Source: Nitrospirota bacterium
GTDB taxonomy: Bacteria; Nitrospirota; Thermodesulfovibrionia; Thermodesulfovibrionales; JdFR-88
Direction of reading: 5' to 3'
DNA: 40,275 bases
Assembly (NCBI GenBank): GCA_021812785.1
Contig: JAKAMR010000010.1
Span: forward strand, 1 to 40,275
Positions within the stretch are counted from its first letter, which is position 1. The number at the start of each line of letters is the position of its first letter. A program made the position numbers and the translations under genes. This document shows, piece by piece, positions 32,955-40,275 of the stretch. The notes below the pieces were generated by a model that searched no databases, was not told the DNA's origin, and worked only from the letters and a program-made list of their open reading frames with translations.

Positions 32955-33758
32955 TTGTTTTTGGACAGTTTTTACCCTTCTTTAGACCGTTTGACTGGGA
33001 TATTAAAGGGCCTTGGGAGCGCCGTTGTGGCCTGCTCCGGCGGAGTGGACAGCACTTTTTTATTAAAGGCGGTGAAGCTTTCGGGCATAAGGGCGCTTGC
33101 CGTGACCTCTGCCTCCCCCTCTCACCCGCAGTGGGACGTGCAGACCGCAATAGAGATGGCCTCCGCCATCGGCATACCGCACAAGATAATAAAGACATGC
33201 GAACTGGAAAACCCCGCCTACAGGGAAAACCCGCCGGACAGGTGTTATTACTGCAAATCGGAGCTATTTGCGGCCTTGACGCAGATAGCCCGCAATGAGG
33301 GTTTTTGCTGCGTGATAGACGGCAGCACGGCGGACGACCTTGGGGATTTCCGGCCGGGCATGAAGGCGGCAGGCGAGTTGGGGGTAAGAAGCCCCCTTCT
33401 GGAGGCGGGCCTGGGAAAAGACGAGATAAGGCGGCTTTCGAGGGAGCTTGGTCTTGGCACATGGGACAAGCCGTCTTCTCCGTGTCTTGCCTCCAGGGTG
33501 CCTTACGGCACGCCGGTAACCGAGGCCGGGCTCAGGAAGTTGGCCCTTTCCGAGGAGGCATTAAGGGCGCTGGGGCTCAGGGAGTTTCGTGTGCGGGACC
33601 ACGGGGATGTGGCACGGGTTGAGGTAAGCCAGGCGGATTTCGACCGCGCTCTTGCGGCTAAAAAAGAGATCGTTGCGGCGCTCAAGGGACATTTCAGGTA
33701 CGTGTGCCTGGACCTGGAGGGGTTTCGAAGCGGAAGTTTGAATCAGGGTACCAGATGA
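32955..33758 (+). CDS. larE: LarE, sulfur transferase for nickel-pincer nucleotide cofactor
   Basis: 267 aa. The PP-loop ATP pyrophosphatase motif CSGGVDST lies at residues 27-34, and the sacrificial sulfur donor cysteine is C177 in PSSPCLASRVPYG, matching C176 of Lactobacillus plantarum LarE. LarE adds sulfur to the pyridinium carboxylate precursor of the nickel-pincer nucleotide of lactate racemase. LarA, LarB and LarC are not in this window. The start is TTG at 32955 or 32961, behind AAGGA. The stop overlaps the next start (ATGA), so the pair is translated together with the iron-sulfur protein gene. Confidence 0.92.
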   Translation: MFLDSFYPSLDRLTGILKGLGSAVVACSGGVDSTFLLKAVKLSGIRALAVTSASPSHPQWDVQTAIEMASAIGIPHKIIKTCELENPAYRENPPDRCYYCKSELFAALTQIARNEGFCCVIDGSTADDLGDFRPGMKAAGELGVRSPLLEAGLGKDEIRRLSRELGLGTWDKPSSPCLASRVPYGTPVTEAGLRKLALSEEALRALGLREFRVRDHGDVARVEVSQADFDRALAAKKEIVAALKGHFRYVCLDLEGFRSGSLNQGTR

Positions 33759-35104
33759 AAAATATGAGTGAGGACATAAGTAAAAGAGCACGCGCGCTTG
33801 CCTCGTCTTTCAAAGACCTGAGGGAGGGTCTTATGGGCAAGCTCCTTGAGGGCAACTCCATGGGCAAGGAGATCGATCCTGGGGCAGCGGCGCGGCTGCT
33901 TGAGGCGGGCGGGAACGGACCGGGGCTGGAAGACTGCGCCCGCTGCGGCAGTTGCAAGGCGCGGTGCCCCGTCTATGAGCTTACGGGCAATGAGGCCTTT
34001 TCTCCAAGGGGAAGGCTCATGCTGCTGCGGGGGCTTGCCGGAGGCGCAACGCCGCCAACGGAGGGGCTTCTGGGCAGGATCTTTTCTTGCACGCTTTGCG
34101 GCCGGTGCGACGTCTCCTGCCCGGTTGGCATTAAACCTACGCAGTTTATCTACAGGGGGCGGGACGTCCTTAGAAAGCTAGACTCCAAAAGGCTGCTTAC
34201 CCGCACCGCGCTTCGTGCGGGCCTGAACAGACCTGCACTGGGCATGAACGCCGCAAGGTTCATAACCGGGCTTAAACATGACTTTCTTAAAAAACTTGTG
34301 CCCCGCTTGCCGGAGGGGTTGAGTTTCCCCGGCCGCCAGCTAAAAAGCGGGCACCAGGTGATAACGCCAAGAAAGGCCGTGGGCCGGGTGGCCGTCTTTG
34401 CCGGGTGCGCGGCCAATTATCTGACGCCCGGGACGGGGGAGGACCTGATAAGCATACTGGTGGCGGCAGGCTATGAGGTGGTCCTGCCCGGAGGCGAGGT
34501 CTGCTGCGGGATGCCGCTGAGGGGCCTTGGCCTTGAGAACGAGGCCAGGAGGTTCGCGGAAAAAAACCTGGAGATCTTCGGCAAGCTCAACGTGGAGGCG
34601 GTGGTAAGCCCCTGCTCCACGTGCGTATATATGATAAGAAAGCGATACCCCGAACTGGCTGGCGGCGGCGTGGAAAACGCTATGGATGCCATGGAGTTCC
34701 TGCTGTCTCCGGGCAGACTCGATCTTGGGCCGGTACGGGAGAAAACCACGGCCCGGCCTGAATCGGGGAAAAGACCTGAAGCGAATAAGCTTATCTGGCA
34801 CGAGCCCTGCCACCTCAAATACGGCCTGGGGTTTAACGCGGGGCTCCTTTTGGAGCTTTTGAACATCGAAAGGACAAAAGAGGAAGGCTGCTGCGGGTTC
34901 GGGGCTTTCCTTACGGACAAGGAGACCTCGCGGGAGCTCCTTTTAAAAAGGGTGAGCGCCTATGAGGGTGCGGACATGGTGGTCACCTCCTGCCCGGCCT
35001 GCAGGATACAGCTTGAAAGCGCAGGCATAAAAACAGCCCATATCCTTGAGCTTGTTGAAGAGGCCTTTTCCGCCGCGGACAGTGAGGCAAAAATAGCGGG
35101 ATGA
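33755..35104 (+). CDS. GlcF/LutA-like (Fe-S)-binding oxidoreductase subunit
   Basis: 449 aa from the ATG at 33755, which has AGGG six bases upstream and overlaps the larE stop. Two [4Fe-4S] clusters are evident (CARCGSCKARCPVY and CTLCGRCDVSCPVG), followed by two CCG domains (EVCCGMPLRGLGLEN and EGCCGFGAFLTD). This is the layout of GlcF, the iron-sulfur subunit of glycolate/D-lactate dehydrogenase, and of related heterodisulfide reductase D-like proteins. The FAD subunit GlcD is not adjacent. Coupling to larE suggests 2-hydroxyacid (lactate) metabolism, by inference. Confidence 0.88.
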   Translation: MKNMSEDISKRARALASSFKDLREGLMGKLLEGNSMGKEIDPGAAARLLEAGGNGPGLEDCARCGSCKARCPVYELTGNEAFSPRGRLMLLRGLAGGATPPTEGLLGRIFSCTLCGRCDVSCPVGIKPTQFIYRGRDVLRKLDSKRLLTRTALRAGLNRPALGMNAARFITGLKHDFLKKLVPRLPEGLSFPGRQLKSGHQVITPRKAVGRVAVFAGCAANYLTPGTGEDLISILVAAGYEVVLPGGEVCCGMPLRGLGLENEARRFAEKNLEIFGKLNVEAVVSPCSTCVYMIRKRYPELAGGGVENAMDAMEFLLSPGRLDLGPVREKTTARPESGKRPEANKLIWHEPCHLKYGLGFNAGLLLELLNIERTKEEGCCGFGAFLTDKETSRELLLKRVSAYEGADMVVTSCPACRIQLESAGIKTAHILELVEEAFSAADSEAKIAG

Positions 35105-35159
35105 ACAGGTGGCGGACCAAAGCGCGAGCGAAACAGGATAATCCGGTAAAGCATCAACA

Positions 35160-35186
35160 TTCGTCCCCTTCGGGGACCGAATGCCG
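35160..35186 (+). repeat. Hairpin resembling the dispersed CGAATGTG repeat
   Basis: CATTCGTCCCC and GGGGACCGAATG form a near-perfect stem around TTC. The CCC-TTCG-GGG core and CGAATG end recall the 39 kb repeat units. It may also act as a weak terminator for the glcF-like gene, though no T run follows. Confidence 0.35.
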
Positions 35187-35225
35187 GGCAGGGACGAGAA
35201 TGAAAAATGGAATATATTTTTTTGC

Positions 35226-35273
35226 TATAATACGCGCACGATAGGCGCAGTTTTTTCGAGCTGCGCTTTTTTT
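35226..35273 (+). terminator. TATAAT directly followed by a terminator hairpin
   Basis: GCGCAG (35245-35250) pairs with CTGCGC (35261-35266), followed by seven T residues. A perfect TATAAT (35226-35231) ends only 13 bases before the stem, with a weak -35. The hairpin ends the upstream operon; the promoter-like box would give a transcript of about 35 bases. Confidence 0.6.
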
Positions 35274-35331
35274 GTTTCATGAAGTAAAAGGTAAAACGTA
35301 AAAAAAGTAAAAACGCAAAAATGGGGGTAAC

Positions 35332-37161
35332 ATGATTTCAAGATTCAAGATTTTGGCTGGAATTGTCCTGGTCCTGTCAACGGCCGGAATACTGTCAATG
35401 GCTGGAATGGCGGCCGCCGATACCGATTGGTGCTACCAGTATGTCACTTCAAAACAGTACGATAATGCCATAACTGCCTGCACGGAGGCGATCAATTCCG
35501 GCAGATACAGCGGGAACAACCTGGCCATATCGTATTATGACCTAGGCCTTGCCTACGACGGCAAGGGCCAGTATGACCTTGCCATAACCGATTACTCGAA
35601 GGCCCTGGAGATAAACCCTTCATATGGCAATGCCCTGTACAACCGCGGCTGCGACCATTATTCGAAAGGCGAATTTGATGCCGCAATCTCCGATTACTCA
35701 AAGGCCCTGGAACTGAACCCGTCGAATGCCAATGCCCTTTTTGGCCGCGGCGGCTCCTATTTGGAAAAAAGCGAATACGACCAGGCGCTGGCCGACTATA
35801 ACAAGGTAGTGGAGATAGATCCAAGCTTTGCCGCCGCCTTTGAAGGACGCGGCCTCGTCTATGTGGACAAGGGGCAGTATGACCTCGCGGTGCCCGAGTT
35901 CACCCGGTGCCTGCAGCTTAATCCGGCCGATTCAACGGCTTATTTTAACCGCGGCTATGCATATAAACTGCTGGGGAATTATGCCGGCGCCATAGCCGAT
36001 TACTCGAAGGCCATAGAGCTAAACCCCTCCTATTTCCGCGCTCTTTACGACAGGGGCCTCGTCTATGGCAAAGAGAACCAGTACGACCTGGCGGTGGCCG
36101 ATTACTCAAAGGCCCTTGAGCTGAAACCCTCCGATGATCAGACGTACTATAACCGGGGCATCGCCTACGCCAACCTGGGCCGCTACAATATGGCCATCGC
36201 CGATTTTGCGAAAACGATAGAGCTTAAGCCGCAGGACACCGAAGCCTATGTCTGGCGGGGAATAGCCTACAGATCCGGCGGAAAATATGACCAGGCCCTG
36301 GCCGACTTCACAAAGGCAATAGAGATAGACCCTTCGTACACCCTTGGCTATGAGCACCGGGGCTATGTCTATTTCCTTCAGGCCGCCGATGAAAAAGCGA
36401 TAGCCGATTTCACGAAGGCCATCGAGCTTGCGCCCTCCGACCCCTATTCGTATAATGAGCGGGGCATCGTACATGAAGATAGGGGGCAATTCGACCTTGC
36501 GATAGCCGATTTCACAAAAGCCATTGGGCTTAACCCTAAATCCGCAGGTTACTATAGCAACAGGGGCACTGCCTATAACAGCACGGGCCAGTATGCCCTG
36601 GCTTTAGCCGATTACGCGAAGGCGATAGAGATAGACCCTTCCTATGAGACTGCCTATGACGACCGGGGCATGAGCTACCTGGCCCAGGGACTGCTCGATA
36701 AGGCCGCGGCGGATTTCACCAAGGAGATCGGGATCGACCCTGGCTACGAATGGGCAAGGATAAGGCTTTTGATCGTCCTCCGGAAGACTTCCCGGCAGAA
36801 GGGAAACCAGGGGCTTGAACAACTGGCGGATTACGTGAAAGCGCATCCCGCCACGGATTGGGTAAGGACCGTATCGCAATATTATCTTGGCGACGTCACG
36901 CAGAAAGGGCTCCTTGAAGCGGCCAATGCCGGAAAGGACAAAAATACTGTCTCCGGGCGGCTGTGCGCGGCCTATTACTATGCCGGCGAGGAGGCGCTCT
37001 GGAAAGGGAACAAGGCGCAGGCGCGGCAGCTCTTCAAGGAATGCTTAAAAACCAGCCAGCCCGGTTATATGGAATACCAGGCTGCCAGATTGGAACTGGC
37101 GAAGATGGAACGGACTAAAAAACCGCATGCAAAACAAAAAAAATATCGCGCACGGAGGTAA
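35332..37161 (+). CDS. Exported tetratricopeptide-repeat protein
   Basis: 609 aa. A signal peptide (MISRFKILAGIVLVLSTAGI to about residue 29, ending GMAAA) precedes one partial and about twelve consecutive 34-residue TPR units covering roughly residues 60-470. The repeat consensus is close to YDLAIADYSKAIELNPSYxxA, with NRG or xRG at the start of the first helix. A divergent helical region of about 135 residues ends in a basic tail (KPHAKQKKYRARR). Such proteins scaffold complexes in the periplasm or at the membrane; partners are unknown. The unusually even repeats suggest recent expansion. A GGGGG-type ribosome binding site precedes the ATG. Confidence 0.88.
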   Translation: MISRFKILAGIVLVLSTAGILSMAGMAAADTDWCYQYVTSKQYDNAITACTEAINSGRYSGNNLAISYYDLGLAYDGKGQYDLAITDYSKALEINPSYGNALYNRGCDHYSKGEFDAAISDYSKALELNPSNANALFGRGGSYLEKSEYDQALADYNKVVEIDPSFAAAFEGRGLVYVDKGQYDLAVPEFTRCLQLNPADSTAYFNRGYAYKLLGNYAGAIADYSKAIELNPSYFRALYDRGLVYGKENQYDLAVADYSKALELKPSDDQTYYNRGIAYANLGRYNMAIADFAKTIELKPQDTEAYVWRGIAYRSGGKYDQALADFTKAIEIDPSYTLGYEHRGYVYFLQAADEKAIADFTKAIELAPSDPYSYNERGIVHEDRGQFDLAIADFTKAIGLNPKSAGYYSNRGTAYNSTGQYALALADYAKAIEIDPSYETAYDDRGMSYLAQGLLDKAAADFTKEIGIDPGYEWARIRLLIVLRKTSRQKGNQGLEQLADYVKAHPATDWVRTVSQYYLGDVTQKGLLEAANAGKDKNTVSGRLCAAYYYAGEEALWKGNKAQARQLFKECLKTSQPGYMEYQAARLELAKMERTKKPHAKQKKYRARR

Positions 37162-37171
37162 GTGATCCAGG

Positions 37172-37849
37172 ATGAAGATATTCATTGATACGGCCAACGT
37201 AACCGAGATAAAAGAGGCATGGAGCATGGGGGTGGTTGACGGCGTCACCACGAACCCGAGCCTTATCAGCAGGGAAAACCGCGAGCCGGTGGAGCTGCTG
37301 AAGGAGATATGCCGCGTGGCCAAGGGACCGGTGAGCGCGGAGGTCGTGGCGCTGGAGGCGGAAGGCATGGTGAAAGAGGCAAAAGCCCTTTCGGCCATAG
37401 CAAAAAACATCGTCGTAAAAATACCCATGACGGAAGAAGGGCTTAAAGCGGTAAAAAACCTCTCCGCCCTTGGCATAAAGACAAACGTGACGCTGGTGTT
37501 TTCCGCCACGCAGGCCCTTCTTGCGGCAAAGGCAGGGGCCACGTACATAAGCCCGTTCGTGGGCAGGCTTGACGACATAAGCCAGGACGGCATGGACCTT
37601 ATCGCGGACATAATGACCATACTGGAAAATTACATGTTCGAGGCCCAGGTGATCGTGGCCAGCATCAGAAACCCCATGCACGTGGTGGAGTCCGCAAGGC
37701 TGGGCGCGCACGTGGCGACGATACCTTTTTCCGTCATCAAGCAGCTCACCAGGCACCCGCTGACCGACTTGGGGATGGCCAAATTCCTGAAGGACTGGCA
37801 GAAGGTGCCCCAAAAAGAAAAAGGGCAAACAACAAAAAAAATAAAATAG
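37172..37849 (+). CDS. tal: Transaldolase (TalC/fructose-6-phosphate aldolase-like)
   Basis: 225 aa, the short transaldolase form. [23 protein letters not shown] and the Schiff-base lysine K83 in [10 protein letters not shown] are family hallmarks, and [29 protein letters not shown] (read as short segments [17 protein letters not shown]) completes the barrel. It transfers dihydroxyacetone units in the pentose phosphate pathway, complementing rpiB at 2610. GGAGG lies 14 bases before the ATG. The C-terminus carries a Lys-rich tail ([11 protein letters not shown]) beyond the usual end. Confidence 0.93.
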   Translation: MKIFIDTANVTEIKEAWSMGVVDGVTTNPSLISRENREPVELLKEICRVAKGPVSAEVVALEAEGMVKEAKALSAIAKNIVVKIPMTEEGLKAVKNLSALGIKTNVTLVFSATQALLAAKAGATYISPFVGRLDDISQDGMDLIADIMTILENYMFEAQVIVASIRNPMHVVESARLGAHVATIPFSVIKQLTRHPLTDLGMAKFLKDWQKVPQKEKGQTTKKIK

Positions 37850-37930
37850 AATAAAACAGAAACAGCAAACCTCAGGACCCGGTCTGTTTTTTATTAACAC
37901 CTCAAGCTTTGCCATTTTTAAAAACAAAAA

Positions 37931-38003
37931 AACCCTCGCCCCTCTCCCAAAAGGCGGGGGGCAAATTCCCTCTCCCTACGGGAGAGGGCCAGGGTGGGGG
38001 AGT
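37931..38003. repeat. REP-like palindromic element (CCCTCTCC type)
   Basis: CCCTCTCCC / GGGAGAGGG with a TAC loop (37968-37989) is flanked by a longer imperfect pairing of CCCTCGCCCCTCTCCC with AGGGTGGGGG. This resembles the CCCTCNCCC...GGGAGAGGG palindromes scattered between genes in many proteobacteria. It lies just upstream of the truB start. Confidence 0.7.
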
Positions 38004-38043
38004 CATTTTTGATCGAATGTTGTGTAAAATAATAGGCTCCACT

Positions 38044-38910
38044 ATGAACAAGGTCATCTTGCTGGACAAAACAGAAGGGCTTACCTCGCAGCAGGCGGTA
38101 AGCCTGGTTAAAAGGCGCCTGGGCATTAAAAAGGCCGGCCACACGGGCACGCTGGACCCCCTGGCCACCGGTCTTCTGATCGTCTGCACCGGCGAGGCCA
38201 CAAAGATAAGCCGGTTCCTCACCGATATGCCCAAAAAATACGAGACCACCATAAAATTTGGCGAAAGGACGGACACCTTTGATTCCTGTGGCGCTGTTAC
38301 CGCAACGGGCAATGCAGGGGCAGACCTGAAAACCCTTGAGGAGACCCTGGCCGGTTTTTTGGGAAAGACCAGACAGCTGCCGCCCATGTACTCCGCGCTT
38401 AAGAAAGCAGGCAGGCCGCTCTACGAGCTGGCCCGGCAGGGGATAGAGGTAGAACGCGAGGAGCGGGAGGTGGAGATCGGGGAATTAAAACTGCTGCGCT
38501 TTGAGCCCCCCTTTGCGGACCTCCTCGTGGCCTGTTCCAAAGGGACTTATATACGTACGCTTGCGGACGACATAGGCATCAAGATGGGAACCTTCGCCCA
38601 TGTCACACGCCTTAGGAGGACCGCTATCGGCCCCTTCGACGTTAAGGACTCCGCCCGCCCGGAGGAGCTTGACGCCCGATCTACGGGCTTTAAGGCTTCC
38701 GCGTTTCTGGAGCTGGACGAGGCCCTGGGCTTCCTTGAAGAGGTGAACATAGAAGGCCGGGAGTTGAAAAGGATACAAAACGGGGCCCCCTTCAGGGCAC
38801 GCGTCCCCCTTTCAGGAAGCATAAGGATAAAAGACCCGGAAGGGAAGCTTTTGGCGATCGGGGAGGCGGTCCGGGGGCTGGTTAAGATAGAGAGGCTCCT
38901 GCACCTCTGA
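38044..38910 (+). CDS. truB: tRNA pseudouridine(55) synthase
   Basis: 288 aa from the ATG at 38044. The catalytic Asp is D38 in GHTGTLDPLATGLL; LPPMYSALKKAGRPLYELAR and CSKGTYIRTLADDIG are standard TruB motifs. It makes pseudouridine 55 in the T-loop of tRNAs. The longer in-frame extension to 37909 is the translated REP-like repeat and is rejected. No ribosome binding site is visible; TAAAAT lies 13 bases upstream of the ATG, so the leader may be very short. The usual neighbours rbfA and rpsO are absent. Confidence 0.94.
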   Translation: MNKVILLDKTEGLTSQQAVSLVKRRLGIKKAGHTGTLDPLATGLLIVCTGEATKISRFLTDMPKKYETTIKFGERTDTFDSCGAVTATGNAGADLKTLEETLAGFLGKTRQLPPMYSALKKAGRPLYELARQGIEVEREEREVEIGELKLLRFEPPFADLLVACSKGTYIRTLADDIGIKMGTFAHVTRLRRTAIGPFDVKDSARPEELDARSTGFKASAFLELDEALGFLEEVNIEGRELKRIQNGAPFRARVPLSGSIRIKDPEGKLLAIGEAVRGLVKIERLLHL

Positions 38911-39605
38911 GGTGCGGATTCGAATCCTGGCAGTATGCTGGTTGGCCATAATGGAAACCGCCATTGCCTTTTTTGTTTTTTTTGTGTTTTTTGTTTTTCC
39001 GTTCAAGGTGAAAGCCTTAACCGCTGATTTTATTGGGACTTTCCAGACCTGACTGTTCAAGCGTTCAACGAACACCGCCGGTTCGGGTGGCGGTTAATTG
39101 CATTTTTATTCCCTACGGGAATCGAATGTGCCGTCTTTTTGGGTTTATTACATTAGCTCGCTCACCGCTCGCTATTCATTTTATCCCCTTCGGGAATCGA
39201 ATGTGAGGTCTTTTGGATTTATCACATTCGCTCGCTCACCGCTCGCTATTCATTTTTTGCCGGAGATTGCCTATTAAATTAAAAAGCTCCTTTCCGGCTT
39301 CGGTTTTCAAAGAGCCCTGCCAGTCTCATTATAATCCTCCGGGCTATGACAGTCCGCATAAACAGTTTATAAAAAAGAGCGACTTGACTTTGCATGCACC
39401 GGACGTTAAAGCTTCAACTTTTTCCTGAAATCCTCAGCGGTTTAAATTTCTGATAACCATTTGATACCCCTTCGACTCTTGTCTCCCGAGTAAACGCCGC
39501 GGATAATAAAATACACCCTGAACTGTGCGAGTATAAACTATCTGCTAGAATGCATGTTACGGCCAGCATTAATACCAATAGATGCTGCGCCTAAAAACTT
39601 TTTCT
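38911..39605. other. Gene-poor interval
   Basis: Apart from the tandem repeat at 39106-39256 I see no gene. A T-rich tract lies at 38965-39000. The part from 39257 to 39605 is richer in A/T than most of the window, and its short reading frames show no family resemblance. Confidence 0.5.
39106..39256 (+). repeat. Two tandem 75-base units of the dispersed repeat
   Basis: Each unit has a hairpin (ATTCCCTACGGGAAT in the first, TCCCCTTCGGGAA in the second), then CGAATGTG, a T-rich stretch and CTCGCTCACCGCTCGCTATTC. Matching positions are 75 bases apart (39121 and 39196). Copy A at 2514-2557 and weaker copies elsewhere share the first half. Unit two also contains CACATTCG, the reverse complement of CGAATGTG. 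Confidence 0.7.
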
Positions 39606-39737
39606 TTATTTTTCCCAATCCGTAAGGCAGGCTTTTCCCGAGGACAATTCGTTCAAAGCCTCAATATAATCAAGAGGATATTCAAGCAATATGGCGCCAC
39701 AAAGAAGATCGATACCCATTGATCGAAAACATTTCAT
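39606..39737 (-). CDS. Possible small protein, 43 aa, unknown
   Basis: A frame of 43 codons starts at an ATG with AGGG seven bases upstream, 26 bases after the end of the reductase-activator gene on the same strand. The protein (MKCFRSMGIDLLCGAILLEY onward) ends with an acidic helix-like stretch, ALNELSSGKACLTDWEK, and has three Cys. I do not recognise it. Its composition is protein-like and the ribosome binding site is reasonable, but short length leaves real doubt; it could be the remnant of a longer gene. Confidence 0.3.
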   Translation of the reverse strand: MKCFRSMGIDLLCGAILLEYPLDYIEALNELSSGKACLTDWEK

Positions 39738-39763
39738 ATGTCAGCCCTTTTCTTTTATCCAGC

Positions 39764-40275
39764 TCATTTTTCCAAAGCATAGAGGGCGGCCCCAAGCGCA
39801 CCGGTGATCTCCGGGTTTTCGGCCACTTTTATTGTCTTCCCCGTGCCCGACTCTAGCAGGCTACGCAGCAAGTTGTTTTTGGCGCACCCGCCCGCAAACA
39901 CGACATCTTCTTCGAGGGCAACCCTGCGCACCATCGAAACCACCCGGTTAGCCACTGAGCGGTGTAGGGCTAGAGCTATTTCTTCCCTGCCGACCCCTTT
40001 CGTTATAAGGGAAATGACCTCGGATTCGGCAAAAACCGTGCACATGCTGTTGATCTGCAATTCCGCTTGTCCTTCGGGCGATACATGGCCGAAATCCTCA
40101 AGAGAATAGCCCAGTGCCTTAGCCATTATCTCCACAAATTTTCCTGTCCCCGCGGCGCATCTGTCGTTCATCTCGAATTTTTTTACTATGCCCTCATCAT
40201 TCAGGCTGATGACTTTCGTGTCCTGGCCGCCTATGTCTATGATCGTGCAGCACGAGGGAAACATTGCTCGTGCTC
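39764..40275 (-). CDS. BcrA/HgdC-type 2-hydroxyacyl-CoA dehydratase or benzoyl-CoA reductase activator (partial)
   Basis: The frame continues past the right edge, so only the C-terminal 170 residues are visible. ASKHA-type ATPase motifs are present (TIIDIGGQDTKVI, VVFAGGCAKNN, EITGALGAALYAL). The two cysteines that hold the [4Fe-4S] cluster at the dimer interface are seen in NDRCAAGTGKFVE and SMCTVFAESEVIS. Activators of this type hydrolyse ATP to push an electron into a 2-hydroxyacyl-CoA dehydratase or benzoyl-CoA reductase. The partner enzyme is not visible; it may lie beyond the edge. A radical-type reductive enzyme implies anaerobic life. Confidence 0.9.
   Translation of the reverse strand, partial: ARAMFPSCCTIIDIGGQDTKVISLNDEGIVKKFEMNDRCAAGTGKFVEIMAKALGYSLEDFGHVSPEGQAELQINSMCTVFAESEVISLITKGVGREEIALALHRSVANRVVSMVRRVALEEDVVFAGGCAKNNLLRSLLESGTGKTIKVAENPEITGALGAALYALEK

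Noticed and set aside
38905..38945. tRNA-like GATTCGAATCC after truB
   Set aside because: The T-loop sequence is suggestive but the T-stem does not pair (position 53 would be A), and no acceptor, D or anticodon stems are present because truB coding sequence lies directly upstream.
39213..39428. 71-codon plus-strand frame
   Set aside because: It starts inside the tandem repeat and has no ribosome binding site or motif.

Overview
The window comes from a moderately GC-rich, Gram-negative bacterium: it carries lpxC for lipid A and an outer-membrane beta-barrel gene. It is probably an anaerobe. Hints are a BcrA/HgdC-type ATP-dependent reductase activator, several radical SAM proteins, a split ferredoxin-containing glutamate synthase and a GlcF-like iron-sulfur protein. 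Gene content and order (TIGR03960/TIGR03936 radical SAM protein followed by rng) would fit Nitrospirota or Desulfobacterota. That placement is inference only; no rRNA or tRNA gene was found.

Layout. 1-2.1 kb, minus strand: a split glutamate synthase (glutaminase-type gene, then an Fe-S/FMN synthase gene running off the edge). 2.6-4.9 kb, plus: rpiB-glyA and nrdR. 4.9-7.5 kb, minus: a cobalamin-riboswitch-controlled cassette with CbiM, a small two-helix membrane protein, a Cys-rich metal-binding protein and an outer-membrane barrel. 7.5-11.2 kb, plus and divergent: nikR and a complete nickel/cobalt ECF transporter (M, N, Q, O) whose ATPase has a His-rich tail. 11.3-14 kb: a response-regulator remnant, a YhcC-type radical SAM protein and an Fsr-like MFS exporter. 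14.3-20.7 kb: an unusual Lpd-like flavoprotein, a RluA-type synthase, a DUF167 protein, rmuC, nfo, a winged-helix/degenerate nucleotidyltransferase protein and a histone H1-like protein. 20.7-28.5 kb: lpxC, tldD, mtnP, a degenerate NtrC-like regulator, rarA and ugd. 28.7-38.9 kb, plus: a radical SAM fusion protein, rng, larE, a glcF-like gene, a 12-TPR protein, a transaldolase and truB. 39-40.3 kb: tandem repeats, gene-poor DNA and a partial reductase activator.

How it fits together. The clearest system is cobalt/nickel supply. Cobalamin appears to control a compact cobalt cassette by transcription termination, and NikR sits head-to-head with it in front of a full transporter. LarE, which builds the nickel-pincer cofactor, lies further along. 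The barrel gene inside the riboswitch-controlled unit is a candidate outer-membrane metal entry route.

Three window-wide patterns stand out. Several genes have a good -35/-10 promoter ending only 5-8 bases before the ATG and no Shine-Dalgarno sequence, suggesting leaderless mRNAs. Small repeat families are scattered between genes. A-rich tracts occur between genes and as Lys/Asn-rich insertions inside otherwise ordinary enzymes.
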